Shown: one piece after another, positions 7,997 to 14,322 of the stretch
How positions within the stretch are numbered: position 1 is the stretch's first letter
Layout of the letters: the number at the start of each line of letters is the position of its first letter
Translations under genes and position numbers: made by a program
Assembly (NCBI GenBank): GCA_963966775.1
Contig: CAXAAH010000022.1
Span: forward strand, 1-20,886
Source: UBA685 sp002299005
Lineage (GTDB): Bacteria > Pseudomonadota > Alphaproteobacteria > Puniceispirillales > Puniceispirillaceae
Reading direction: 5' to 3'
Length of the DNA: 20,886 nucleotides
The notes under the pieces: model-generated
Database searches by the model: none
What the model was told of the DNA's origin: nothing
What the model saw: the letters and a program-made list of their open reading frames with translations, nothing else

Positions 7997-9430
7997 TTAA
8001 GCGTTGGTTTCAAAATGCTCAGCAATCTCTTGGACAAGCCTCTCGGCAAGCGCTTGCTTGCTAGCAGGCGGCCAGCTCGTCTCCTCGCCCTCTCTTATGA
8101 GGGTTAGCTGATTATCATCTGCGCCAAAGACAGGGGCCTGCTTGCTGATATGGTTGGCCATCATCCAATCACACCCTTTTCGCGCGCGTTTGGCAATAGC
8201 GGCCGGGATAAGATTATCCGTTTCAGCCGCAAAGCCTATGACAAGGGCAGGGCGTCTATCGCTATGAGACAAGCTCTTGAGGATATCAGGATTTTCAGCC
8301 AATTCTAGGGCAGGCGGCTCGCCAGTCGTGGTCTTCTTTATCTTTTGATGGCTGGCACCGACGACGTGCCAGTCAGCCACGGCGGCGGTGCAAATCGCGA
8401 CATCCGCGTCAAGCGCTTGATGGGCGGCTTGGTGCATTTGCGCGGCCGTTAGCACAGGGATAAGGGTCACATTCTGCGGCCGCGCAAGCTCTGTTGGGCC
8501 GCTGATAAGGGTGACCTTGGCACCAGCATTGGCACAGGCCGTTGCGATCGCATAGCCTTGCTTGCCTGAGGAGCTGTTAGAGATATAGCGCACACCGTCA
8601 ATTGGCTCTCTGGTCGGGCCGGCGGTAATCAGGATATGCTTATCATGAAGCGGGCGGCTCTCGGCTGGCAAGGTGCCAAGGGGCGGCAGGCTTTGGATGA
8701 TGTGCGGGACAGCGGCAAAGCGGCCCTCGCCAATCTCGCCGCATGCGGTATCGCCGCTCTCAGGGCCAATTTGCACAGCCCCGCGATAGCGCAATTTCGC
8801 GCAATTTTCCTGTGTCGCTGGATGTGCCCACATGACAGGGTTCATCGCTGGCGCAAAATATAAAGGCGCGTCTGAGGCAAGGCACAAGGTGGTGGCCAAA
8901 TCATCCGCAAGGCCTGTCGCAATTTTGGCAATGAAATTACCTGTCGCAGGCGCCACCAGCACAAGGTCAGCCTCTCTTGCAAGGCGGATATGGCCCATCT
9001 CTTGCTCATCTGTGAGAGAGAATAGTTCGGTATAGGTCTTCTCTGCGGTGAGGGCTGAAAGTGATAGAGGCGTGATAAATTCTTGCGCTGATTTGGTCAT
9101 CACACCGCGCACATGATAGCCCGCATCCATCAGACGCCTTGCTAGCTCAAGTGACTTATAGGCCGCAATGCCGCCTGTGATAATCAAAAGACAAATCGGC
9201 TTGGTGCCACCTGCCCTTGTGTCGAGCGGGATAAAACACGCATTTGCCTCATCCCACCGCATGCCATACGCACCGCAAGCGTGGCGCAAAAGCGCGTGCT
9301 TGGTGGCAGGCATATCACCGCGCTTGGCATAGTTTGATAAGGCAGACGCCCCCACGCCTAAGCACTCGGCAAGCGCCTTGCGACCGCCTAAAAGCGTGGC
9401 TGATTGTGTTAAATAATGCTCAAAATCCAT
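7997..9430 (-). CDS. coaBC: CoaBC with an N-terminal helix-turn-helix domain
   Basis: Bifunctional coenzyme A enzyme: CoaB ligates 4'-phosphopantothenate to cysteine with CTP, CoaC (FMN) decarboxylates the product to 4'-phosphopantetheine. CoaC residues are H147, PATGN (161-165), PAMN ending N197, and C230 in ACG; CoaB shows AGPTREPIDGVRYISN, AAVADW, a lysine cluster at 363-366, NPDIL and GFAAET. H147, N197 and C230 match E. coli H75, N125 and C158, each shifted by exactly 72. The extra N-terminus (1-75) is not part of CoaBC: GGRKALAECLGVGASALSNYAKRGDMP reads as a Cro/YdaS-like helix-turn-helix (written here in two overlapping pieces: GGRKALAECLGV and GASALSNYAKRGDMP). No in-frame Met occurs between residue 40 and the catalytic core, so the fusion is read through. 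There is no ribosome site; the promoter predicts a leaderless message. First gene of coaBC-dut-E1. Confidence 0.95.
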   Translation of the reverse strand: MDFEHYLTQSATLLGGRKALAECLGVGASALSNYAKRGDMPATKHALLRHACGAYGMRWDEANACFIPLDTRAGGTKPICLLIITGGIAAYKSLELARRLMDAGYHVRGVMTKSAQEFITPLSLSALTAEKTYTELFSLTDEQEMGHIRLAREADLVLVAPATGNFIAKIATGLADDLATTLCLASDAPLYFAPAMNPVMWAHPATQENCAKLRYRGAVQIGPESGDTACGEIGEGRFAAVPHIIQSLPPLGTLPAESRPLHDKHILITAGPTREPIDGVRYISNSSSGKQGYAIATACANAGAKVTLISGPTELARPQNVTLIPVLTAAQMHQAAHQALDADVAICTAAVADWHVVGASHQKIKKTTTGEPPALELAENPDILKSLSHSDRRPALVIGFAAETDNLIPAAIAKRARKGCDWMMANHISKQAPVFGADDNQLTLIREGEETSWPPASKQALAERLVQEIAEHFETNA

Positions 9431-9432
9431 AA

Positions 9433-9450
9433 TGTGAATTATATTTCACA
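9433..9450. promoter_or_regulatory. Inverted repeat operator over the coaBC -10 box
   Basis: TGTGAA (9433-9438) and TTCACA (9445-9450) are perfect inverted 6-mers with a 6-base spacer. The -10 box lies within it, so a bound protein would block RNA polymerase. Spacing is wrong for CRP, whose TGTGA and TCACA arms are 6 apart and here are 8 apart. The obvious candidate ligand is the HTH domain of CoaBC itself. Confidence 0.6.
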
Positions 9451-9466
9451 AAATAAAAGAGGTCTA
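9438..9466 (-). promoter_or_regulatory. Promoter of coaBC, predicted leaderless
   Basis: On the minus strand the -35 TAGACC (9466-9461, four of six consensus bases) is followed after exactly 17 bases by a perfect -10 TATAAT (9443-9438). The expected start site is about 9431, one base before the coaBC ATG (9430), and no Shine-Dalgarno sequence is present, so the message is probably leaderless. Confidence 0.72.
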
Positions 9467-9487
9467 GCGGTATTTTTCGCATTATTC

Positions 9488-9522
9488 GTGAAAATATTGT
9501 GAAATTAATTATCTATTGTGAA
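9488..9522. repeat. Three direct GTGAA half-sites upstream of the coaBC promoter
   Basis: GTGAA occurs at 9488-9492, 9499-9503 and 9518-9522, each followed by an A and preceded by ATT or ATTC, with start-to-start spacings of 11 and 19 bp. They share the half-site of the inverted repeat at 9433-9450. The last copy runs into the 3' end of ubiB. Confidence 0.55.
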
Positions 9523-11045
9523 AAATTATGAAAGAGCGCCCATAAAATCGCCACCAAAGCGGCCCCTGTGAGGGCGTCTTTAAGCGATGATTTACGCTTT
9601 TCGGGCTGTTTTGGTGTGGCCTCTTCGCCTTTTTCAAGCCTATCAAGAATGGTTGGCACAAGTTGGATAAAGCGCATGGCTTGGCCGCGCGCTTCTTTTA
9701 GTAAGCGTTCAGGGTTGGTTTGATTGGCGACCCATTTTGCCGCCAAGGGCTTTGATAGCTCCCACATATCGGCGGCGGGGTTAAGCTGGCGTGCGACGCC
9801 TTCTGCCATCACGATGGTCTTTTGCAGCAAATTAAATTGTGGCTGGACATGAATATCAAAGCGTTTTGATATCATCAAAATCTGCCCCATAATCTGGCCA
9901 AGTGAGACATCGCCTAGCATCTTGCCAAGCAGAGGTTCGACCACGGAGCGGATATTCTGGGAAAATAGATGAAGCGGCACATCATTGCCAATCATCCCCG
10001 CATCAGCGTGCAGACGCGCGACCTCATCATAATCACGATCTAAGATAGCGATCATCAAACGGCCCAAAAATAGCCTGTCTTGCGGGCCAAGATGCCCCAT
10101 AATGCCAAAATCAATCGGCACCAATAGACCATCCCCATCAACAAAGACATTGCCGGGATGCATATCAGCGTGAAAATAGCCATCACGGAAGACTTGGTTA
10201 AAAAAGCTAGCGGCCGCGGCTTGGGTTAGCTTTTCAATATCATGGCCTTTGGCAATCAGCCCTGTCACATCATCAAGGCGCAACCCATCAACCCACTGTG
10301 TGACCAGCATATTATGCGAACATAGGCTAAGGTGCATTTGGGGTATGCGAATCCCCTCATCAGCGGCCAGATTTTCGGCCAGCCGGCCACCAGCGGCAGC
10401 TTCCATACGCAGATCAAGCTCAATCTCGCATAATTGTTCAAACTCGCGCACAGCTTCGATTAAGCGCAATCTGGCAAGGCCGGGGCTTGCTTTGGAGATT
10501 AAATGTGCCATGCCCATAAAGAAATCAGTGTCTTTTTGCATTTGGCGGGCAATGTTGGGGCGCAATAATTTGACCGCCACAATCTGCCCATCATGCAAGG
10601 TCGCTCTATGCACCTGCGCGATTGATGCGGCCGCAACGGGCACCTCATCAAACTGCGCAAATATATCTTCGATGGGCGCATCAAGGGCTTGTTCAACTTG
10701 GGCTTTGGCACGGCGCGGTGAAAAAGGTGGCAGCCTGTCTTGCAACTCAGATAGGCCAAGGGCCAAATCAGGGCCGATGAGATCAGCTCTGGTTGATAAA
10801 GCTTGGCCGAATTTTATGAAGCCGGGGCCAAGGCGTTGCAAGGCATTACAAAGCGCGATGCCCGCATCTTTTTCGATTCGCCCAAATGTGATAATTTTAT
10901 CAAGCAGCTTTAATGTGCGCCGAAGCCATAGGGGCAAGATGGTGATATTGGCAAAATGATGAAGCGCGCCCGCTCTGCCAAGGTGCCAGCCAATAATCGG
11001 CAAGCGATAGCATAGCTTTAAACGGAGCAAGGCGGCCTGTAGCAT
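9513..11045 (-). CDS. ubiB: UbiB, ubiquinone biosynthesis ABC1/ADCK-type kinase-like protein
   Basis: UbiB is an atypical protein-kinase-like ATPase required for ubiquinone synthesis, anchored at the inner membrane. The 510-residue protein has the family-specific KxGQ motif (K78-Q81), the alanine-rich loop AAAS (138-141) in place of a normal glycine loop, K159 in VAVKLLRP, HADMHPGN (292-299), the metal-binding DFG (312-314) and a C-terminal hydrophobic segment (about 490-506) as membrane anchor. Its ATG overlaps the ubiE stop (TAATG), so the two are translationally coupled. The 3' end contains one of the GTGAA repeats that precede coaBC. Confidence 0.95.
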   Translation of the reverse strand: MLQAALLRLKLCYRLPIIGWHLGRAGALHHFANITILPLWLRRTLKLLDKIITFGRIEKDAGIALCNALQRLGPGFIKFGQALSTRADLIGPDLALGLSELQDRLPPFSPRRAKAQVEQALDAPIEDIFAQFDEVPVAAASIAQVHRATLHDGQIVAVKLLRPNIARQMQKDTDFFMGMAHLISKASPGLARLRLIEAVREFEQLCEIELDLRMEAAAGGRLAENLAADEGIRIPQMHLSLCSHNMLVTQWVDGLRLDDVTGLIAKGHDIEKLTQAAAASFFNQVFRDGYFHADMHPGNVFVDGDGLLVPIDFGIMGHLGPQDRLFLGRLMIAILDRDYDEVARLHADAGMIGNDVPLHLFSQNIRSVVEPLLGKMLGDVSLGQIMGQILMISKRFDIHVQPQFNLLQKTIVMAEGVARQLNPAADMWELSKPLAAKWVANQTNPERLLKEARGQAMRFIQLVPTILDRLEKGEEATPKQPEKRKSSLKDALTGAALVAILWALFHNFSQ

Positions 11046-11854
11046 TAGTCCAATTTCCAGCCAGAATGTATGGCCGCAATGCCCCCTGATAGGTTGCGAT
11101 AGCGCACTTGGGCAAAGCCTGCGCTGACCATCATATCTGAGAGCGCAAATTGGTCTGGGAATTTGCGGATTGATTCGACCAAATATTGATAGGAATCACC
11201 ATCGCGTGCGACCAGCTGGCCCATCTTTGGCAATATCTTAAACGACCATTGATCATAGATTTTTGACAAAACAGGGTTCTCAACAGCTGAGAATTCAAGG
11301 CAACAAAAACGACCGCCCGGCTTTAGGACACGGTGAATTTCACGCAAAGCCACATCTCTGTTGGTGACATTGCGCAGACCAAAGGCGATGGTCGCACGGT
11401 CAACCGAATTATCGGCCAAAGGCAGGGCTTCGGCATTGCCAGCTATCCATTCAAGCCTGTCTTGATAGGGGCGCATGACCGACCGCTTCTGGCCAGCTTG
11501 CAGCATTTCTTCATTAATATCGACAATCTTCACAGACCCGCCGCCGCGCTTTAAAAAGCGCAAAGCCACATCACCTGTGCCACCTGCCAGGTCAAGCAGG
11601 GTCTGGTGCGGGCGCGGCGCAAGCCAATCCATCAGCGCATCTTTCCATAAGCGATGCACACCCATAGACATCAAGTCATTCATAATGTCGTAATTCTTGG
11701 CGACCGAATCAAAGACTTCCTTAACGCGTGATTCTTTCTCAGCGCGTGGCACGGATTGAAAGCCGAAATCAATCTCGTCTTGCTGATTCATATCCGCACC
11801 AAGCATTTGTTCCTCATGCTCCTGATGCGGGATTTGTGCCTCTTGGTCACTCAT
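11045..11854 (-). CDS. ubiE: UbiE, demethylmenaquinone/2-polyprenyl-6-methoxybenzoquinol C-methyltransferase
   Basis: UbiE performs the SAM-dependent C-methylation step of ubiquinone (and, where present, menaquinone) synthesis. The 269-residue protein shows FGFQSVPRAEKESRV near the N-terminus, VFDSVAKNYDIMNDLMSMG, the SAM-binding LDLAGGTGD (87-95) and FGLRN (158-162) followed by HRVLKPGGRF. A variable acidic N-terminal stretch of about 28 residues precedes the conserved core; the ATG at 11854 has AAAGG upstream, with M22 as an alternative start. It heads the ubiE-ubiB pair, divergent from mutM, an arrangement common in alphaproteobacteria. No confident promoter was identified in the 220-bp gap to mutM. 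Confidence 0.96.
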   Translation of the reverse strand: MSDQEAQIPHQEHEEQMLGADMNQQDEIDFGFQSVPRAEKESRVKEVFDSVAKNYDIMNDLMSMGVHRLWKDALMDWLAPRPHQTLLDLAGGTGDVALRFLKRGGGSVKIVDINEEMLQAGQKRSVMRPYQDRLEWIAGNAEALPLADNSVDRATIAFGLRNVTNRDVALREIHRVLKPGGRFCCLEFSAVENPVLSKIYDQWSFKILPKMGQLVARDGDSYQYLVESIRKFPDQFALSDMMVSAGFAQVRYRNLSGGIAAIHSGWKLD

Positions 11855-12005
11855 AATCTGGCCTTTATGTGTCTATTTTTTGCTGGTAGTGAAGGCGTAT
11901 AAGACACCTTATATCTTTGATTTAGTCTAGCTATGGTCTAAATGCAAATAACATGGCGCTTTTTATGGCTGTTCTATCAAAGGGCAGGCCTTATAGAATG
12001 AGTGC

Positions 12006-12037
12006 TGGACAGAACAAGCGCCGGACAGAACAAGCGC
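12006..12037. repeat. Tandem 16-bp duplication upstream of mutM
   Basis: Two adjacent 16-mers, TGGACAGAACAAGCGC (12006-12021) and CGGACAGAACAAGCGC (12022-12037), differ only in the first base. AGCGC in the first and GCGCT at the end of the second can pair, and TTTTTT follows, so a weak hairpin is possible. Confidence 0.75.
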
Positions 12038-12065
12038 TCGTTTTTTGAAAATGAGGATGCCTAAA

Positions 12066-12086
12066 ATGAGTGCCTATCATGCCTGA
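12066..12086 (+). other. Possible six-codon upstream frame overlapping the mutM start
   Basis: ATG at 12066 opens a frame encoding MSAYHA and stops with TGA at 12084-12086, straddling the mutM ATG at 12079. GAGG at 12053-12056 is well placed for this upstream ATG, whereas mutM itself has no good ribosome site. Reinitiation or coupling is possible but untested. Confidence 0.2.
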
Positions 12087-12930
12087 ATTACCTGAAGTAG
12101 AGACCGTCAAGGCCGCGCTTGCGCCTATTATGGCTGGCGGTGTGATAGAGGAGGCTGATATTAGGCGTCCTGATTTGCGCTTCCCCTTGCCGACTGGCTT
12201 GAAAGATTTTTTGACAGGTGCGCCCGTTGAGCGGGTTAGTCGGCGTGCAAAGATCATCTTAATCGAAGCACGTGGGCAGGTGATGATGTTGCATCTTGGC
12301 ATGTCTGGGTCTGTGCGCATTTCAGATCACAAGCCCAACAGCCAACCCCATGATCATATTGAGCTGGCGGTGACGCTTGGGGGGCAAAGGCGCTGGGTGA
12401 CGTTGAACGATCCGCGCCGATTTGGCTATGTGGATTTGGTGCCAAAAAGCGATTTTGCGGCGCATAAATCAATTGCCTCTCTTGGCCCTGAGCCTGTGGC
12501 GATTGCGGGTGATGAGCCTATCGCGCCATTGTTAGATCTGCCCTATCTTGATGAGGCCCTATCAGGGGCAAAGGCGCCGATTAAATCATTCCTGCTTGAT
12601 CAGCGTCAAATAGCGGGGCTTGGGAATATTTATGTTTGTGAAGCGCTTTATCGTGCGGGCATCTCGCCAAGGCGCAAGGCGATGAGTGTCAAAGGCAAAA
12701 GAGCTGCGCGCCTTTTGCCAGCCATCCGCGAAGTCTTGCAAGAGGCGATCGCCCAAGGGGGCACCTCTTTGCGCGATCATAAACAGCCTGACGGGAAATT
12801 GGGCTATTTTGTCCAATCCTTGCATGTCTATGGGCGCGAAGGTGCGCCTTGTCATGGCTGTGCCAGCGATGTTGCGATGATAAGACAAGCAGGGCGCGCC
12901 AGTTTTTATTGCCCGACCTGCCAAAGATAG
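12079..12930 (+). CDS. mutM: Formamidopyrimidine-DNA glycosylase (Fpg/MutM)
   Basis: MutM removes 8-oxoguanine and formamidopyrimidines from DNA and cuts the abasic site, protecting against oxidative mutation. The 283-residue protein starts MPELPEVETV, giving the catalytic N-terminal proline (P2) and E3; K58 is the conserved lysine, and a C-terminal zinc finger C258-x2-C261-x16-C278-x2-C281 contains R273. I chose ATG 12079 rather than the in-frame GTG at 12070 because the family needs PELPE immediately after the initiator Met. Upstream are a tandem 16-bp repeat and a possible short upstream frame. It is divergent from ubiE-ubiB. Confidence 0.96.
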   Translation: MPELPEVETVKAALAPIMAGGVIEEADIRRPDLRFPLPTGLKDFLTGAPVERVSRRAKIILIEARGQVMMLHLGMSGSVRISDHKPNSQPHDHIELAVTLGGQRRWVTLNDPRRFGYVDLVPKSDFAAHKSIASLGPEPVAIAGDEPIAPLLDLPYLDEALSGAKAPIKSFLLDQRQIAGLGNIYVCEALYRAGISPRRKAMSVKGKRAARLLPAIREVLQEAIAQGGTSLRDHKQPDGKLGYFVQSLHVYGREGAPCHGCASDVAMIRQAGRASFYCPTCQR

Positions 12931-12991
12931 ACTAAGCTGAAACTCATCCAAGCGACTAATGGCTTGCTATCATTGCTAAGGGGTCTGTCTC

Positions 12992-13429
12992 ATGCGTGTT
13001 CTGCGCCTATCTAAATTGCGCGACGATAACTTATATCAGCCTAAAATAGCCGCCTTTATTGTGGGGTTGGCTGTGCTGTTGAGGGCTGTGCTGGTGATGG
13101 CTGTCATGATGGGCACAGGCGCGGCGCGCGCTGAGGGCGCTATAGGCTGGGTTGGTGATTTGCCTGTCCCTGCAAGCGCGCTGATAGAGACAAGCGGGGC
13201 CGTGAATTTCGATTCGCCATCAGGGCGCGTGATACAATTCACCTTCCTGTCTGATATGTCAGCAGAAGAGGTCACATCTTTTTACCGCACATCCTTGGCC
13301 GAACTAGGCTGGCAGGCGACAGATAGCGGGTTTGTGCGCGGTGATGAGCATATGATTATCAGCCCCGCACCGGCCAAATCAGCCGCATCAGGCAATGCCT
13401 ATTTCGTTGAGGTCAAACCCCGCGACTAG
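12992..13429 (+). CDS. Small exported protein of unknown function
   Basis: A 145-residue protein whose function I cannot name. Residues 18-45 form a hydrophobic segment ending in ARA before E48, consistent with a signal peptide or membrane anchor, so the rest is probably periplasmic. The mature part has a recognisable pattern: GDLPVPASAL, VNFDSPSGRVIQ, EEVTSFYRTSLAELGW and a short strand GDEHMIIS. Similar small proteins with FDSPxGR and FYxxxLxxLGW occur near mutM and dnaA in alphaproteobacteria, from memory. The ATG at 12992 has AAGGGG eight bases upstream. It lies 61 bp after mutM, possibly in the same transcript. Confidence 0.8.
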   Translation: MRVLRLSKLRDDNLYQPKIAAFIVGLAVLLRAVLVMAVMMGTGAARAEGAIGWVGDLPVPASALIETSGAVNFDSPSGRVIQFTFLSDMSAEEVTSFYRTSLAELGWQATDSGFVRGDEHMIISPAPAKSAASGNAYFVEVKPRD

Positions 13430-13504
13430 AAAAGCGCATATATAAGCCTCAAACCTTAAGGCTGGGCCTAGAAAAGAGGGGGCTGGGGTGATGTGTGAAA
13501 AGGC

Positions 13505-13533
13505 TTGACTTGTCGGGCGCACAGACATATACA
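13505..13533 (+). promoter_or_regulatory. Promoter of rpsT
   Basis: TTGACT (13505-13510) and TATACA (13528-13533) are separated by exactly 17 bases, both five of six consensus. Transcription should start near 13540, leaving a leader of about 34 bases with GAGGG before the rpsT ATG. Confidence 0.75.
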
Positions 13534-13573
13534 CGCAACTCAAGTTTTAAATGTTTCAATATGAGGGCCTAAG

Positions 13574-13840
13574 ATGGCAAATCATAAGTCTGCAAAAAAG
13601 CGTATCATCAGAAACGCAAAGCGCGCTGAAATCAATGGCGCACGTATCAGCCGTATCCGTACTTTCATCAAGAAGGTCGAAACAGCTATCACATCTGGTG
13701 ATAAAGACGCAGCGCAACAAGCGCTTCGCGATGCACAGCCTGAAATCATGCGCGGTGTAAGCCGTGGTGTTATTCACAAAAACACAGCATCACGTAAAAT
13801 GTCTCGCCTATCAGCACGCGTGAAAGCAGTCTCTGCTTAA
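13574..13840 (+). CDS. rpsT: 30S ribosomal protein S20
   Basis: S20 binds 16S rRNA early in assembly of the small subunit. The 88-residue basic protein begins MANHKSAKKRI and continues with alternating helices rich in Lys and Arg, ending SRLSARVKAVSA, all typical of bacterial S20. ATG at 13574 follows GAGGG (13563-13567) by six bases. It has its own promoter upstream and a terminator downstream, so it is a single-gene unit. Position next to dnaA is usual for alphaproteobacteria. In E. coli S20 represses its own translation; no matching structure was examined here. Confidence 0.98.
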   Translation: MANHKSAKKRIIRNAKRAEINGARISRIRTFIKKVETAITSGDKDAAQQALRDAQPEIMRGVSRGVIHKNTASRKMSRLSARVKAVSA

Positions 13841-13898
13841 ACCCATGCACCTATCATCCTAGCCACGGCTAGAGATGGTAAATGACGTCTCTATAAAT

Positions 13899-13934
13899 AG
13901 ACCGCCTCAGATTATGAGGGCGGTCTTTTTGTTT
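13899..13934 (+). terminator. Rho-independent terminator after rpsT
   Basis: AGACCGCC (13899-13906) pairs perfectly with GGCGGTCT (13919-13926), loop of 12 bases, followed by TTTTTGTTTT. It separates rpsT from the dnaA regulatory region. Confidence 0.9.
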
Positions 13935-13938
13935 TGCG

Positions 13939-13966
13939 GCTGGTTAATTATCGCTGGTTAATTATC
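13939..13966. repeat. 14-bp tandem direct repeat after rpsT
   Basis: GCTGGTTAATTATC occurs twice in perfect tandem (13939-13952, 13953-13966), followed by a partial third copy starting ACTGGT. Each copy contains TTAATTA. The TTAA pairs are 10 apart, not 7, so this is not a standard CtrA site. Confidence 0.85.
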
Positions 13967-13974
13967 ACTGGTCT

Positions 13975-14138
13975 GATTCGGTTCAGGTGAAGAGTCTCAT
14001 ACAGCTATCTGATTCGGTTTTGTTTTTCTTGAATACAGGCTTTTTCCGAATCGGAAAAAGGCGCTTGGCAGGCGTTTTTCGATGAATTTTCTGTCAAGCT
14101 AAAAGAGTCTGTTTTTTGCAAATATATTTGTGTGATTC
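13975..14138. promoter_or_regulatory. Cluster of six GANTC (CcrM-type) methylation sites
   Basis: GANTC occurs at 13975, 13992, 14011, 14048, 14105 and 14134. Three of the forward copies belong to a wider motif TGATTCG (13974, 14010, 14133). Random expectation is one per 256 bp, and pnp carries roughly that density. Alphaproteobacteria with CcrM methylate GANTC and use it to time dnaA transcription and other cell-cycle genes. Confidence 0.75.
14040..14060. repeat. Perfect 21-bp palindrome centred on a GANTC site
   Basis: Arms CTTTTTCCGA (14040-14049) and TCGGAAAAAG (14051-14060) flank a single central A, giving GAATC at the middle. It lacks a T-tract and usable loop for a good terminator, so a dimeric protein site is more likely. 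Confidence 0.7.
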
Positions 14139-14152
14139 GACCCGTCTGGCTC

Positions 14153-14182
14153 TTGATAAATCGGATTTAATTAGCTTACTAT
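14153..14182 (+). promoter_or_regulatory. Candidate dnaA promoter
   Basis: TTGATA (14153-14158, five of six) and TACTAT (14177-14182, four of six) are 18 bases apart. The start would be near 14190, giving a leader of about 130 bases that contains the duplicated 12-mer. The last GANTC of the cluster (14134) lies just upstream of the -35. Confidence 0.4.
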
Positions 14183-14263
14183 CCGAGACTATCGGTCTGT
14201 GACGTTCGCACGCCTCTCGGCACCACAACACATCTCCGATCATTAAAAAATAAGAATAATAAC

Positions 14264-14299
14264 GTGGTACATCACTTAGTTAAAAAGGTGGTACATCAC
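14264..14299. repeat. Duplicated 12-mer just upstream of dnaA
   Basis: GTGGTACATCAC occurs at 14264-14275 and 14288-14299, 24 bp apart start to start. Each copy is an imperfect palindrome (GTG...CAC). The pair lies 24-59 bp before the dnaA ATG, in the position of an operator or leader element. Confidence 0.75.
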
Positions 14300-14322
14300 G
14301 TGTCAGGGATGATGGGCTAATT

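Larger units (their letters stand above)
13935..14322. promoter_or_regulatory. Repeat-rich dnaA upstream region, possible replication origin
   Basis: From the rpsT terminator to the dnaA ATG there is no gene. The stretch holds a 14-bp tandem repeat, six GANTC sites, a perfect palindrome, an AT-rich stretch near 14111-14130, a candidate dnaA promoter and a duplicated 12-mer. No TTATCCACA DnaA box is present; the best match is TTATCAAGA on the minus strand at 14151-14159 (seven of nine). An origin here is an inference from position next to dnaA; a dnaA control region is the safer reading. Confidence 0.5.

Noticed and set aside
9433..9450. CRP/FNR-type binding site
   Set aside because: The TGTGA and TCACA arms are 8 bases apart rather than the 6 of CRP, and no TTGAT half-site for FNR is present.
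13444..13466. Terminator after the small exported protein
   Set aside because: The short AGCCT/AGGCT inverted repeat has no T-tract and is only five pairs.
13944..13961. CtrA binding site (TTAA-N7-TTAA)
   Set aside because: The two TTAA boxes in the 14-bp repeat are separated by 10 bases, not 7; TTAA at 14167 has ACTA rather than TTAA at the correct distance.
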